Source of the DNA: an uncultured Prevotella sp.
Lineage (GTDB): Bacteria > Bacteroidota > Bacteroidia > Bacteroidales > Bacteroidaceae
Direction of reading: 5' to 3'
Length of the DNA: 64,000 bases
Assembly (NCBI GenBank): GCA_905233245.1
Contig: CAJODK010000016.1
Coordinates: forward strand, 1 to 64,000
The notes under the pieces are model-generated. The model worked only from the letters and a program-made list of their open reading frames with translations. It searched no databases and was not told where the DNA came from. The position numbers and the translations under genes are program-made. This document shows, piece by piece, positions 1 through 11,393 of this stretch (positions are counted from its first letter, which is position 1; each line of letters starts with the position of its first letter).

Positions 1-37
1 CGTTGACAAATACACCGTTGAGCAATGGTAAAATAGC

Positions 38-3000
38 ATGAGAAGAAACACAGAAATGAAGCCAAATAACATGTATATGAACATTAAGCGACACATACAG
101 ACTTTAGTACTTACAGCACTCCTGCTCATCGCTGGAGGCATGATGAACTATGTTACGGCAAAGAAGGTGACATACCACATCCTTACCAAGCCATTCAACG
201 TAAGGACATGGGACAACCAAGGCGATTTCAGGTCGAATATCCGTGTTGAAGCATTGCAGTGCATCAGCGAGGAAGCAAAGGTAGGACTGCCAGACCAGTT
301 CAAGAGTCCGCTTGCCACCAACTTCAGGTATTGGGGAAGTGCAACATATACCTATGCTAATCTATACGACAACCACACTGGTACAAAAATCATAAATGCG
401 AAATACTACATTTATCAGTGTGAAGAGGGAAACCAGTATGCATGTTTAAGTAATGAGATACTCAATCCTGAAGGTACCTCTTCAGATGCATATACCGACA
501 TATACGTAACCTACGACTACATCAACGACAGTCATGAACTCGGGTGGAAAAACGGCATCATGGAACTTGACGGTGCAACGAAATATAACCTTGCCATAAC
601 CTCTGGAGGAACGAAGAAATTCATGGCATTCAACCGTAGCCGTAACAACCGCGTTGCAAACGCCAACGCCGCAGCCTTGTCTGGAGAGCAACTGGCAAGC
701 GAAGACTTTGTTTTACCTCAAGAAGGAACAGGAACCAACCAACTTGGTTTCTATTACAGCAGTTGGGGTCCCAAGGGACTTTTCATGGGATTCGAACTTG
801 AAGGTAAAGATCCTTACAACATCACCATAAAGACCTCATACGAAGGAGAAGAGATACATATAACAGACAAGACCAGTGCGGATTCTAAAGCAACCATCAA
901 ACCGTACGCAGGTTCAACTCTCTTTTCCCAACTTGGTGCCAGTTCAATGTGGTTTGATGCCAGCGACAACAGGCATTACATACTTGAGGCTGGTAATGCC
1001 AGTGCCTCAGAATACACCTCTGCGAAATATGCTGAATACAAGCAAAAATGGAAAGACGCTGAAAGCGATGCAGAGCGATATCAGGTCTGGACGGGTTTCT
1101 ACCGAGGCGAGACTCCCACAATGAATTCATACGCCATACTGCCTAATATTGCTAATGGCGGATATATGTTCGTTGCAAGTAAAGCGAACCAAAATACTGG
1201 AGGTACAGCTCCTACCATTAAACAGCCAAATGCAAGCGGCCAATACTACGTCTATTATGATTATTTTGACACTGATGGTGGCAAAAGAAGAAGCCAGCCG
1301 TATTTTAAGCTACAGTCGCTCAACTCTGCCTACCCCACAAACTTCTATGAGATAAGGAACTATACCGTCAACATCAAGACACATGGCTCAGGAAGTACGC
1401 TCACTGCTACCATGAAGTGGAGTGATGCCATGCTTTCCGAGGATCCTGCCGACCACGTTCCTGATGCCCTCAAGCGTAAATACGTAACCTACAGCGCATA
1501 CAAGGACGAAGCCCTGACACAGCCTCTGACAACCTTTGACGAGGCTGCTGCCAATAGCTACGTGATATGGCTTGACTACACAGTTTCAGAATCGCTGCCC
1601 TTCGACACACTCGCTGCTACAAGCGGCACGTATGACTATAGGAATGCCCGTTGGTACACTATGCGTATGAACGGTACTGCAGAGCAGAAGAACATTGCCT
1701 ACAACTCTTCCAACAACCTCATAACTGGCTCAACCTCTATAGGCAGCAATAGCGACCTCCATACAGGAGAAGACCAAGGTGTCAAGGTGCAGGTGGCATT
1801 CATTGGCGATCCATACGAACTGAAAATCATTAGCCGCGAAGCGAGTGAGAATGCAAATGCCAACCGATACATAGGGTGTGCCACAGGTGCTACAGACGGC
1901 ACAACCCTCAACACCAACAAGACTGGTTCCTCCGACATCAGCACATGGGAAATAGTGTATGAGAACACAGACTTTGAGAGATTCGTGTTGAGACAATACA
2001 ACACATACGCCTCACCAAAATACATCGGCTGGAGTTCTGCTGGCGACCATCCCGTCACCTACAGCACCACAGAAAGCCGTATAAGGGTAGTCGAACTTAA
2101 ACAGGTTCCCTATACCTACCATATCGTACGCAACGATGCCGGTGACATAGCCGTAAAGGCTACAGTAAATCAGGACATGGGAAAGATGCTGAGAACATGG
2201 CAGGACATACCAGATATCATTCGCAGTCCGTTCCTCTCAACAGCCACCGTTACCTATTATGCTACACCAGAAAATGCCATGGCAAAAACGTCTGCCATAA
2301 AAAATGCAGCATACAGCAGCACAGGTGGCGACATATACGTAAGGTATGACGTAACAATATCAGGCTCTGCTTACAACGTAAGACTCAACAATGACTACAT
2401 CTATACTGACGAGGGAGATGCCATCAAAAGCAAGGCGAGCATAAGCGACTCCGAGAGGGATCAGAACCCATTCCAGTGGACTTTGGATTACAGCGATCCA
2501 TACCACATGACGATAAAGAACAAAGACAAAAACAAATATGTCAATGTCGAATTTACCGATAAGGCATCCATAAGTTGGAGTGATACTCCATCATATTTCG
2601 TAGCGAAAAGTGGTGCATTAACTGGCACATACGAGGTGATGGCTGCAACTGGCGAAAGCGTGAATGCCTCAACAACATACTACAACATTGGTCGCCCAGA
2701 GCAAGATGTCGTGAAGCTTTACAGTAATGCCAGTTATCTGCATGGTAACCAGACAATCCGTTTCCAGCTTATAGGCACAGAAGCTACGGTGGTGCAATAT
2801 CACCTTATCGACAAGGCAGGAAAAGTCCTTCTAAAGGCTGCGACACGACAAACCCAGACAGACCCCGTTGATTTCCCGCCAGAATTCAGAAGCCCGTTGG
2901 TAAGTGACTACCACTACTTTATTAAAAGTGATTTTACCGAAACCAACGGCATCTATACTCTCAATACACCGACACCGACAGAGGTGGCAACAGTAGGTGA

Positions 3001-6000
3001 GAACGGACACATCTACGTCACCTACGACGTAAATGACCTCGTGAACCTACAGCGCGGACAGCTATACCTGCTGAAATATGAGGCAGGTGAGAACTTCCGT
3101 CAAGAGGACGGCGGCGACAACCTGCTGCCATACGTAGCAGACATGTCAACTAACACATACAGATACAAAGCCATCTATCCCTACGTTAACGGTGACGGCA
3201 ACTTCTTCGTCTATGGTCAGGAACAGTATGACATTCAGCAGGAAGGTGCATCAAGCACACGTACCCGATGGGCTTGGTTCTTGCAGAGCGACTTAGGGGA
3301 GAAGGGCGACCCCTACCACGTAAAGATAAGGTCACGCCAGTCAGAATCTTATCCTATCACAGACAGCAAAGAGTACAATGCCTTCTTTGCAACCTTTAAG
3401 CCCGCCGGCTATGAACATGTGGTGACAAGTCTGGTGTGGCCTGGCATATCCGGCGAACCTGCAACTGATTATATGGTACTCGGCAGTGAAGGACAGTACC
3501 AGCTGATGACTTCCTACAAGGTGGATGTCAACGGAGACGGAGACACCGACGATGCCGAGGACGAACGACAAGTGGTAGATTCGTTCGAGCAGTACTGGAA
3601 GACATACGACACCTTAAAGAACAAACTGCTGTCAAGTATTCTGGACGAAGAGGACAAAGGAGCGAAACTCTCTGTCTCTATCACCGTTCCTGAAAAGGCG
3701 AAATACATAGACCTGTTGGAAGATACATACGGTTTCCACAAATATGAGAACTGGGCATACGCCAAGCGTTTCAATGGCTATAACAACGGCTACAGCAGCA
3801 CAGTAGGTACTCCCGAAACAAAGAAAGGTTGGGAACAGATAGAGCACTGGTATCAGACGGTAGATATGGGTGACGGCTACTTCGACTTCGTGCCTACCAC
3901 CATCGACCCTGTGCTGATACTCCTTGACCAGCACGGTTGGGAGATAATGCGTAAGCCTATACCTACAAGTGATGACGACCCCGAAAAGGAAGAAAAGTAT
4001 GATGCCATACGTCCATACAACAGCCCTATGGTAAAGGAATACGCTTTCTGGGCAACGGCAAAGAAACGTTCAGGCTTCCACCAGTACTACCTGCTGAGCG
4101 ACCGCATGGGAGACGACTATACTTCCACTGACCTTACAAGTCTTCCTCCGTTCAACGGCAAGAACGTACACGACAAGAAGGGCAACCTCAACGACCAGTA
4201 CGTCACCTACATAGTCAAGGACGAGTATGCACAGACATACAATCCTGCCGACAAAACGTCGAAGCCCTTCGTCATTGAACAAGGCACGAAATATGCCTCT
4301 ACATCAGACGGCTCCACTATTACCAAGAACAGTGTTCCTGCCAATGGCATGTTGGATTACATCACCAACAATGCCATTCCAAATACCGAAAAATGGTATA
4401 TCAAGCCTAACTGGAACATAGACTACGAAATGGGATACGGTGATGCCGGTCACAGTTGGGCTGCCAAGAATCCTAATGCATACGAGGATGCAAGATACAA
4501 GAACAACAGGACTGCCCAATACATATCAAACAAGGACAGCCTCGGCTACTTCTCTTTCTCCAATGGCTTCGACCCGTATAACATCCAGATAATGCCTGTT
4601 GACTATGACAGAAAGTTCATGAAGACCAATGCCACTGGCATGAACCTTGATGAAGGCGCACTGCATGGAGTATATTCTTCTACTGCTGCAATCTCATTAG
4701 GCGACAGCATTCCGGTTGTTGACAAGAATAACTCTATATGGTTTGACAGCAGAAAACTGTCTATCACCGACGCGACCTTCATGTTCGTGCAGGATGAAGC
4801 AGGCAACATGCAGCTGATGCCGCGCTTTGACCACGACTTGCGCATGAGTGAGTTCGGCACGCTTATTGCTCCTACTGATGCCAGCGCCTCAACGACATAC
4901 ACAACATTATATCGACCAGTGGTGTATGAATACCGTATCATTGACAACAGCGGTAAGGAGTCACTGCGCTACAAGTCAGGCGGCGACCTCATGCCACAGA
5001 CACCTGACCACTTCAAGAGTCCGTTGGCTATGAACTTCAAGTACTATGCCTCTGCGACTAAGGAAGGCGACACATACAATGTTGCCGATGAGATTGAGAG
5101 TTCACTCGACGGTGCCACCCTGACTGACGACATAGTCTATGTGCGCTATGAATTTGATGAGGAGTCTAACAACCTTGGCATACTGAAGGGTAAGTGGCTC
5201 ACCATGCAGATAGATGAGAAAGATGCAAAATACAACAGCGGAATAAAGCAAGGAACGGGCAAGCCTGCTACTATTGACAATGACGACAGGGAATGGCAGT
5301 GGAAGTTCCTCGAAACTCCACTGAGCGAGCCCGACCCATACGCGGCATATATCTTCAGCCGCAGCCAAAGTGAAGGAACCAAGGCTATTGAGGACAGGTT
5401 TGCCATTCTCTCCCACACCAGTGGAGGCTATGCTTTTGCTAAGGCTGGACGTGGAGACTACACTTACCAATTCCTTAACGGAAGCAGCATGGACACCGGC
5501 ACTGATGCCACGATAGAGACAGAAGAAGGCTTCACAAGTTCTGAAGGCACTTTCAGCGGAACAGACTCCCAGGTGGAGTTTGCCGACGAGGTACAGCACA
5601 CCTTTATATATAAGGTATATACCAACAATGGTGTGAATGCCATTGATGCCACGCAGACGCAGGATGAGGTGGACAACAACAACTGGATACCAGAACTGCC
5701 GGAAACCGCCCATACGCCTCTGCTCAACATGGATCAATACCGATACTATGAACAGAGTCTTGCCGGAACAATTGCAGAAAACGACACCCTCAACAAGTCT
5801 TTGCCTTTCCTCTATGGTCTGTATGACGATGTGGTCTATACACACTATACTCCATACAGCGATGCGAAGAGCACCTATCTGGTGCCTAACGTCAGAAATG
5901 CGACCAATGTTGACCCTGTTGCACGTGGCGTAGGTTCTAACGATGCTCCAATCGGAATTGACGGCACACGTCCGTACAACATCATCTGGTATCAGGACAA

Positions 6001-8905
6001 CATGATGAAGAGCAACGGCACTGCCATCGCTTCCGATGCGGATGAGTCATTGCAGGCAGTAGCCGCATACGAATGGTCTTTTGAAGGTGATGACCCATAT
6101 GCTATTAAAATTAAGAACTCAAGTACCGGAACATACGTACATGAGAATACAACGACTACTACAAATCTTAATGCTGAGGCAACCACCTTCATGCTTCTTG
6201 GCAGAGACAACTATGACTATGGAGTGTTTACAAAGACAGGTACAGCCATAACAGATGCAACCCCTGTCATGCTCAGCGGTCATGGCGATGTACTGACTAC
6301 AAGTGACCCGACGAAGTTTATAATCTTTGCACTTTCCACGTATAAGGTCATATATCACCTCATGATTAAAAATATAGGTCAAGACGTTATAATTCCATAC
6401 AGAAAGACTAAAAGCGATGAGGTTAAGCCCACTTGGAGAAAGTATGGCACTACCACGCGCGACCTTAAGACAAAAAATTCTGGCGATACTGGTATAGATG
6501 GCGACTGGTATCAGCTTGGATCAACCCTCAAAGGAATCGATGGAATAAGTCATGCCTCAGGAGTAGGTGCAAGGGATAGCATCTATTGCTATGACGCTGG
6601 TCATGTCAGCCTTGGTGCTGCTTTTACCGTACCTACTGTTTTCTATCGTCCAAACGTCACCTATGACTTCTACATAGAAGGTGTTTACAGTGAAGACGGC
6701 ACAACTGAAATCGCAGATATGAACGCTGAATACAAGGGCTTGCAGATGGCTAACATGGGCGAGAACAGCGAATTGCTGGGTAAGGTCGTTCTGGTGAACA
6801 TAGTCTATAACTTCATGGGCGGTCTGGACACCAACTCTGGTAGTGACTTCGTAGAAAGTGTCAGCCAGAACAAGTGGTACACGTTTGAAACAAGCGGTCT
6901 CACGCCGAAATTGGCACAATATACAGGCTCTCTCCAAACAGTGAGCGGATATGCAACACACTTCACCAATGACTACTTGTGGACTCCTGTAGGCGACCCT
7001 TACGGATTCAAGATGTATAACCGTTACATACAGAAGAATCTGGAAGCAAACATGGTGATGAGTTCCTCTGAAATAGGTAGCAGGGCTATAGAAATGGAAA
7101 CAGACGATGGCACGAATATCTATTCTCCTGCCAATTCTGTCTATGAACTGCTATCAAACAGTTCCACTACTCCAGGCTACTTCCGCATACACCCCGTTGT
7201 CAACAACTCAGGAGCGCAGTACTACATGTACGATAACAACGGTAGCATGGAACTGAGAACGACACCTACAGAATGGACCTTCGGACTGAGCGAGGACGTG
7301 ATGAGTCCATATTACACGGCTGCAGGCTATGTAGGAGGACTCAACGCTGCCGGCAAGGCTGCATATGATACAGAGGCAGCAAAGACCAATCCACTGGAAA
7401 GGCTTATGGGTATTCAAAACGTGGTCTATAATCATGATAACGACGACAGCGACCCTGAGAATCCTAACTACATCGTGCATTATGCTCCTGGCTACTATCG
7501 TCTGCACTCACAGTCTGGTTCATCTGGCATAAGTACACCACGCTATGCAAGTGGATATAAACATGCCATAGAGCTTGACCCTAATGGAGACAGCGATGAG
7601 GCTGATGCTATACCTATGCACTTCTACGAGCAGACAGAATACAATATAGACGAACCCGTATTCGGTGACCTCGGCGTAGCTGGTACAGACTTCACAGAAA
7701 CAAATGCCACACGAGGTGAAGTACCTATCACAACGGTGGATGAGGATCCCGCAAGCATCTTCCAGTTTACAGGAACAGCAACAGCAGCAAAGATGAGCAC
7801 GCAAGGACTGTATGTCGTAGGCAGTAAAAGGAATGCAACAGAAGGTGATGCAAAAATGACTGCAACAGAAGGATCTGCTACATCATTTAATATCGTTGAC
7901 ATCGGAGGTGCCATCGTGGCATTATCCAACGGCACCGATTATCTCTGCTACAATCAAACAGGGAAGAAGTATGACTTAAAATACGGTAATTACTCCGAAA
8001 AGGAGAGCGCAAGATGGTGCATGCAGCCAGTGCAGAAAGGCACGACGGCAGGTTTAGGCGAAATGGGACTGAGGGTTCGTACACACGATGACGGTAACGC
8101 TATCCGCTATGCAACTTTCTATGCTCCGTTTGACGTACTGCTAACCAATGCCTCTACGGACATGGCATACATAGTACCTACGGGCGAGATGCCTGCCCTC
8201 ACAGCAGATACTCAATACACAATACGTCCTAAGAAGATGGGCGACGAAGGAGTGAACACTGGTACGTATGCTGGCAACAACCAGTTCATACCTGCCGGCA
8301 CAGCAGCAATTATACGTACTAAGGCTACTTCCGGATACGTGACGCTTGCCTTGCCGACCGCGACACCTTCATCCTCTGTATCATGTGTATTTACAGGACA
8401 GTATCTGGAGCAGATGCTGGCACAGGGCAGTGACTACGTGTTTGTGTTCGGACGTCCTTCTTCCGGTACATTCACCGAGGATCCAAGCTTCAGCACCAAC
8501 GGTCTCATCACCGTATCTGCACCTGCATCAGACAGGGGTGTAGGTTTTTACAAGAATGCCAATCTGGATCGCGAGAGCAGTAAGGATGCCGCTGAATGGA
8601 CACGTAACAATAAGTATGTCTATGGCAACAAGATATACTATCGTGCAGAAGTGAATTCCGCAGGAGGCTCTGCCCTTGACCTTGCATTCGAGAAAGCTGA
8701 CTATATCCCTGTAATATTCGATGACGAAGATTCGGAGTTGCAGGAAGATGGTAACGGCTACAGAACAACCATCGGCGAAGGTCGTGTCTATGACCTGCAG
8801 GGCCGCTGCGTGGCTACTGAGCAGGAGGTCAACGATGGCTCATGGCGCAGCAACGTGGCTCCAGGCGTATATATAATAAAAGGTAAGAAAGTTGTGGTGC
8901 AGTAA
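38..8905 (+). CDS. Giant secreted modular protein with T9SS-like C-terminal tail
   Basis: Protein of 2955 residues, function not recognised. A hydrophobic stretch (TLVLTALLLIAGG, about residues 22-34) follows KRH and looks like a signal peptide. ATGs at 56, 71 or 77 would give a more usual signal length than the ATG at 38. The body has about eight degenerate modules of 230-420 residues. Each starts near a Y-H/R-I-I-D-type strand, has a P-x-x-F-K/R-S-P-L motif and an I/V-Y-V-T/R-Y-D motif, and ends with D-P-Y followed by alternating hydrophobic residues. DPY occurs near residues 258, 591, 820, 1091, 1512, 1766, 2019 and 2320. The last 40 residues (GRVYDLQGR, then APGVYIIKGKKVVVQ) resemble a T9SS type A sorting domain. 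This suggests export across the outer membrane and a cell-surface role. The gene stands alone, with a terminator-like hairpin after it. Confidence 0.85.
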   Translation: MRRNTEMKPNNMYMNIKRHIQTLVLTALLLIAGGMMNYVTAKKVTYHILTKPFNVRTWDNQGDFRSNIRVEALQCISEEAKVGLPDQFKSPLATNFRYWGSATYTYANLYDNHTGTKIINAKYYIYQCEEGNQYACLSNEILNPEGTSSDAYTDIYVTYDYINDSHELGWKNGIMELDGATKYNLAITSGGTKKFMAFNRSRNNRVANANAAALSGEQLASEDFVLPQEGTGTNQLGFYYSSWGPKGLFMGFELEGKDPYNITIKTSYEGEEIHITDKTSADSKATIKPYAGSTLFSQLGASSMWFDASDNRHYILEAGNASASEYTSAKYAEYKQKWKDAESDAERYQVWTGFYRGETPTMNSYAILPNIANGGYMFVASKANQNTGGTAPTIKQPNASGQYYVYYDYFDTDGGKRRSQPYFKLQSLNSAYPTNFYEIRNYTVNIKTHGSGSTLTATMKWSDAMLSEDPADHVPDALKRKYVTYSAYKDEALTQPLTTFDEAAANSYVIWLDYTVSESLPFDTLAATSGTYDYRNARWYTMRMNGTAEQKNIAYNSSNNLITGSTSIGSNSDLHTGEDQGVKVQVAFIGDPYELKIISREASENANANRYIGCATGATDGTTLNTNKTGSSDISTWEIVYENTDFERFVLRQYNTYASPKYIGWSSAGDHPVTYSTTESRIRVVELKQVPYTYHIVRNDAGDIAVKATVNQDMGKMLRTWQDIPDIIRSPFLSTATVTYYATPENAMAKTSAIKNAAYSSTGGDIYVRYDVTISGSAYNVRLNNDYIYTDEGDAIKSKASISDSERDQNPFQWTLDYSDPYHMTIKNKDKNKYVNVEFTDKASISWSDTPSYFVAKSGALTGTYEVMAATGESVNASTTYYNIGRPEQDVVKLYSNASYLHGNQTIRFQLIGTEATVVQYHLIDKAGKVLLKAATRQTQTDPVDFPPEFRSPLVSDYHYFIKSDFTETNGIYTLNTPTPTEVATVGENGHIYVTYDVNDLVNLQRGQLYLLKYEAGENFRQEDGGDNLLPYVADMSTNTYRYKAIYPYVNGDGNFFVYGQEQYDIQQEGASSTRTRWAWFLQSDLGEKGDPYHVKIRSRQSESYPITDSKEYNAFFATFKPAGYEHVVTSLVWPGISGEPATDYMVLGSEGQYQLMTSYKVDVNGDGDTDDAEDERQVVDSFEQYWKTYDTLKNKLLSSILDEEDKGAKLSVSITVPEKAKYIDLLEDTYGFHKYENWAYAKRFNGYNNGYSSTVGTPETKKGWEQIEHWYQTVDMGDGYFDFVPTTIDPVLILLDQHGWEIMRKPIPTSDDDPEKEEKYDAIRPYNSPMVKEYAFWATAKKRSGFHQYYLLSDRMGDDYTSTDLTSLPPFNGKNVHDKKGNLNDQYVTYIVKDEYAQTYNPADKTSKPFVIEQGTKYASTSDGSTITKNSVPANGMLDYITNNAIPNTEKWYIKPNWNIDYEMGYGDAGHSWAAKNPNAYEDARYKNNRTAQYISNKDSLGYFSFSNGFDPYNIQIMPVDYDRKFMKTNATGMNLDEGALHGVYSSTAAISLGDSIPVVDKNNSIWFDSRKLSITDATFMFVQDEAGNMQLMPRFDHDLRMSEFGTLIAPTDASASTTYTTLYRPVVYEYRIIDNSGKESLRYKSGGDLMPQTPDHFKSPLAMNFKYYASATKEGDTYNVADEIESSLDGATLTDDIVYVRYEFDEESNNLGILKGKWLTMQIDEKDAKYNSGIKQGTGKPATIDNDDREWQWKFLETPLSEPDPYAAYIFSRSQSEGTKAIEDRFAILSHTSGGYAFAKAGRGDYTYQFLNGSSMDTGTDATIETEEGFTSSEGTFSGTDSQVEFADEVQHTFIYKVYTNNGVNAIDATQTQDEVDNNNWIPELPETAHTPLLNMDQYRYYEQSLAGTIAENDTLNKSLPFLYGLYDDVVYTHYTPYSDAKSTYLVPNVRNATNVDPVARGVGSNDAPIGIDGTRPYNIIWYQDNMMKSNGTAIASDADESLQAVAAYEWSFEGDDPYAIKIKNSSTGTYVHENTTTTTNLNAEATTFMLLGRDNYDYGVFTKTGTAITDATPVMLSGHGDVLTTSDPTKFIIFALSTYKVIYHLMIKNIGQDVIIPYRKTKSDEVKPTWRKYGTTTRDLKTKNSGDTGIDGDWYQLGSTLKGIDGISHASGVGARDSIYCYDAGHVSLGAAFTVPTVFYRPNVTYDFYIEGVYSEDGTTEIADMNAEYKGLQMANMGENSELLGKVVLVNIVYNFMGGLDTNSGSDFVESVSQNKWYTFETSGLTPKLAQYTGSLQTVSGYATHFTNDYLWTPVGDPYGFKMYNRYIQKNLEANMVMSSSEIGSRAIEMETDDGTNIYSPANSVYELLSNSSTTPGYFRIHPVVNNSGAQYYMYDNNGSMELRTTPTEWTFGLSEDVMSPYYTAAGYVGGLNAAGKAAYDTEAAKTNPLERLMGIQNVVYNHDNDDSDPENPNYIVHYAPGYYRLHSQSGSSGISTPRYASGYKHAIELDPNGDSDEADAIPMHFYEQTEYNIDEPVFGDLGVAGTDFTETNATRGEVPITTVDEDPASIFQFTGTATAAKMSTQGLYVVGSKRNATEGDAKMTATEGSATSFNIVDIGGAIVALSNGTDYLCYNQTGKKYDLKYGNYSEKESARWCMQPVQKGTTAGLGEMGLRVRTHDDGNAIRYATFYAPFDVLLTNASTDMAYIVPTGEMPALTADTQYTIRPKKMGDEGVNTGTYAGNNQFIPAGTAAIIRTKATSGYVTLALPTATPSSSVSCVFTGQYLEQMLAQGSDYVFVFGRPSSGTFTEDPSFSTNGLITVSAPASDRGVGFYKNANLDRESSKDAAEWTRNNKYVYGNKIYYRAEVNSAGGSALDLAFEKADYIPVIFDDEDSELQEDGNGYRTTIGEGRVYDLQGRCVATEQEVNDGSWRSNVAPGVYIIKGKKVVVQ

Positions 8906-8908
8906 TGC

Positions 8909-8943
8909 AATGCATAATTCATAATGCATAATGCATAATACAT
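8909..8943. repeat. Heptanucleotide array (AATGCAT type, 5 units)
   Basis: Five consecutive 7-base units of the form AAT/TNCAT begin four bases after the stop codon of the giant secreted gene. It is one of many 7-base-period arrays in this window. The array after pnp (11358-11389) uses the same units. Confidence 0.8.
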
Positions 8944-8947
8944 AGTT

Positions 8948-8989
8948 ATCCCCTGAGTCTTCTTAAGATGGATGGTTTAGGGGATTTTC
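8948..8989 (+). terminator. Probable intrinsic terminator
   Basis: ATCCCCT (8948-8954) pairs with AGGGGAT (8979-8985) across a 24-base loop, and a short T run follows. It lies just after the heptanucleotide array and is the likely end of the giant gene's transcript. The long loop makes it only moderately convincing. Confidence 0.5.
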
Positions 8990-9014
8990 TATGACTAATT
9001 TCGTAAAAAAGAGT

Positions 9015-9049
9015 AAATTATGAATTGTGAATTGTGAATTATGAATTAT
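9015..9049. repeat. Heptanucleotide array (GAATTRT type, 5 units)
   Basis: Five 7-base units (AAATTAT once, GAATTGT twice, GAATTAT twice) end six bases before the pnp promoter -7 box. The array therefore occupies the -33 region of that promoter. Confidence 0.8.
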
Positions 9050-9055
9050 TTTTAT

Positions 9056-9063
9056 TACCTTTG
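9056..9063 (+). promoter_or_regulatory. Promoter -7 box for pnp
   Basis: TACCTTTG matches the Bacteroidetes -7 consensus TAnnTTTG. No clear TTG is seen about 20 bases upstream because the heptanucleotide array fills that region. The leader to the pnp start would be about 40 bases. Confidence 0.65.
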
Positions 9064-9110
9064 CAGGCGATTTTTAGATGTACAGTTAAAACAATAAGAA
9101 ATTTTTTAAG

Positions 9111-11366
9111 ATGAACGTAATCACAAAGACCGTTTCACTGCCTGATGGACGTACCATCACCATTGAAACCGGAAAACTGGCAAAGCAGGCCGACGGTTCA
9201 TGTACCCTCCGTATGGGCAACACCGTACTGCTCGCCACCGTTTGTGCAGCAAAGGATGCAGTGCCTGGCACAGACTTTATGCCACTGCAAGTAGAGTATC
9301 GTGAGCAGTATGCCGCAGCAGGTCGCTTCCCTGGCGGCTTCAACAAGCGCGAAAGCAAACCTAACGACGACGAAATCCTGACATGCCGTCTCGTGGACCG
9401 CGCACTGCGCCCACTCTTCCCAAGCGATTATCACGCAGAAGTATTCGTAAACGTAATTCTCTTCAGTGCCGATGGCGTTGATCAGCCTGATGCCCTTGCC
9501 GGCTTCGCTGCTTCATGCGCCCTGGCTTGTTCAGATATTCCTTTCGAGTGCCCTATCTCTGAGGTTCGTGTAGCTCGCATCAATGGCGAGTATGTCATCA
9601 ATCCTACCAAGGCACAGATGGCCGAGGCTGATATGGACCTCATGGTAGGTGCTACGGCTGAGAACATCATGATGGTAGAGGGCGAGATGAAGGAAGTGCA
9701 GGAGGTTGACCTGCTCAATGCCCTCAAGGCTGCTCATGCAGCTATCAAGCCTATGTGTCAGTTGCAGGATGAACTGATGAAGGAACTCGGCACCGACACC
9801 AAGCGCGAGTACTGCCACGAGGTCAATGATGACGACCTCAAGGAGCAGGTGCGCAAGGACTGCTATGACAAGGCTTATGCTGTAGTTAAGCAGGCTCTCG
9901 ACAAGGACGGCCGTGCAGAGGCTTTCGAGGCTATCATCACTGAGTTCAAGGAGAAGTATGCAGAGGCACACTCTGACCTCACTGAGGAGGAACTCGAGGA
10001 GAAGAACACTCTCGCTGACAAGTACTACCACGACGTGGAGCGCGACGCTATGCGCCGTTGCATCCTCGACGAGGGCATCCGTCTCGATGGTCGTAAGACT
10101 ACTGACATCCGTCCTATATGGTGCGAGGTATCTCCACTGCCACAGCCTCACGGCTCTTCTATCTTCACTCGTGGTGAGACACAGTCGCTGACTACCGTTA
10201 CTCTGGGCACCAAGCTCGACGAGAAACTGGTGGACGACGTACTGGACCGCTACTATCAGAAGTTCCTTCTGCACTATAACTTCCCTCCATTCTGTACTGG
10301 CGAGGCTCGCCCACAGCGTAGCGTAGGTCGTCGTGAGATAGGTCACGGACATCTGGCTTGGCGCGGTCTGAAGGGTCAGATACCTGAGGACTTCCCTTAC
10401 ACCGTACGTGTAGTATCACAGATTCTGGAGTCCAACGGCTCTTCTTCTATGGCTACCGTATGTGCCGGTACCCTCGCCCTCATGGACGCTGGCGTACCTA
10501 TGAAGAAGCCTGTCAGCGGTATCGCTATGGGTCTTATCAAGAATCCTGGTGAGGACAAGTATGCTGTGCTCTCTGATATCCTCGGCGATGAGGACCACCT
10601 TGGCGATATGGACTTCAAGACCACTGGTACCAAGGATGGTCTGACCGCTACACAGATGGATATCAAGTGCGACGGTCTCTCTTACGAGATACTGGAGAAG
10701 GCACTCATGCAGGCAAAGGCCGGTCGTGAGCACATCCTCGGATGCATCACCGACACCATCGCTGAGCCACGTGCCGACTTCAAGCCACAGGTGCCACGCA
10801 TCGAACAGATAGAGATTCCTAAGGAGTTCATCGGTGCTGTTATCGGCCCTGGCGGTAAGATTATCCAGCAGATGCAGGAGGACACCGGTGCTACCATCAC
10901 CATCGACGAGATTGACGGCGTAGGCAAGGTACAGGTCAGCGCTCCTGACAAGGAGAGCATCGAGGCAGCCCTCAAGAAGATTAAGGCTATCGTCGCCGTT
11001 CCTGAGATTGGCGAGGTTTACGATGGTATCGTACGCTCTATCATGCCTTACGGTTGCTTCGTAGAGATTATGCCTGGCAAGGATGGTCTGCTCCACATCT
11101 CTGAGATTGACTGGAAGCGTCTCGAGACCGTCGAGGAGGCTGGCATCAAGGAGGGTGACACCATCAAGGTGAAACTCCTCGAGATAGACGACAAGACTGG
11201 CAAGTACAAGCTCTCTCACCGTGTGCTCATCGAGAAGCCGGAGGGTTACGAGGAGCGTCAGCGTCGTCCTCGTCCTGAGCGCCGTCCACGTCCTGAGCGC
11301 GGAGAGCGTCGCAGCGACCGCCCACGTCGTTTCAACGATAACGGGAACGAAGAGAACAATGCATAA
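9111..11366 (+). CDS. pnp: Polyribonucleotide nucleotidyltransferase (PNPase)
   Basis: A 3'-to-5' phosphorolytic exoribonuclease that degrades RNA to nucleoside diphosphates. The 751 residues show the full family layout: a first RNase PH domain (about 1-140), a linker helical domain, a second RNase PH domain (about 310-530), a KH domain with GPGG near residue 580, and an S1 domain near 635-705 ([20 protein letters not shown]). A basic R/P/E-rich tail follows from about residue 716 and looks Bacteroidetes-specific. The start is the first ATG after the TACCTTTG promoter; no Shine-Dalgarno is visible. The stop codon TAA falls inside a heptanucleotide array, so the repeat supplies the last codons. 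The gene appears to be a single transcription unit, with terminator-like hairpins on both sides. Confidence 0.98.
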   Translation: MNVITKTVSLPDGRTITIETGKLAKQADGSCTLRMGNTVLLATVCAAKDAVPGTDFMPLQVEYREQYAAAGRFPGGFNKRESKPNDDEILTCRLVDRALRPLFPSDYHAEVFVNVILFSADGVDQPDALAGFAASCALACSDIPFECPISEVRVARINGEYVINPTKAQMAEADMDLMVGATAENIMMVEGEMKEVQEVDLLNALKAAHAAIKPMCQLQDELMKELGTDTKREYCHEVNDDDLKEQVRKDCYDKAYAVVKQALDKDGRAEAFEAIITEFKEKYAEAHSDLTEEELEEKNTLADKYYHDVERDAMRRCILDEGIRLDGRKTTDIRPIWCEVSPLPQPHGSSIFTRGETQSLTTVTLGTKLDEKLVDDVLDRYYQKFLLHYNFPPFCTGEARPQRSVGRREIGHGHLAWRGLKGQIPEDFPYTVRVVSQILESNGSSSMATVCAGTLALMDAGVPMKKPVSGIAMGLIKNPGEDKYAVLSDILGDEDHLGDMDFKTTGTKDGLTATQMDIKCDGLSYEILEKALMQAKAGREHILGCITDTIAEPRADFKPQVPRIEQIEIPKEFIGAVIGPGGKIIQQMQEDTGATITIDEIDGVGKVQVSAPDKESIEAALKKIKAIVAVPEIGEVYDGIVRSIMPYGCFVEIMPGKDGLLHISEIDWKRLETVEEAGIKEGDTIKVKLLEIDDKTGKYKLSHRVLIEKPEGYEERQRRPRPERRPRPERGERRSDRPRRFNDNGNEENNA

Positions 11367-11389
11367 TTCATAATTCATAATGCATAATT
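11358..11389. repeat. Heptanucleotide array overlapping the pnp stop
   Basis: Four units (AATGCAT, AATTCAT, AATTCAT, AATGCAT) and a partial fifth. The first unit encodes the last two codons of pnp and part of its stop. The unit family is the same as at 8909-8943. Confidence 0.8.
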
Positions 11390-11393
11390 AATT

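Noticed and set aside
5102-5845. 247-codon open frame antisense to the giant secreted gene
   Set aside because: It lies fully inside the large gene, has no promoter, and shows no recognisable domain.
10416-11378. 320-codon open frame antisense to pnp
   Set aside because: It is a shadow of the well-conserved PNPase frame with a repetitive Leu/Thr-rich product.
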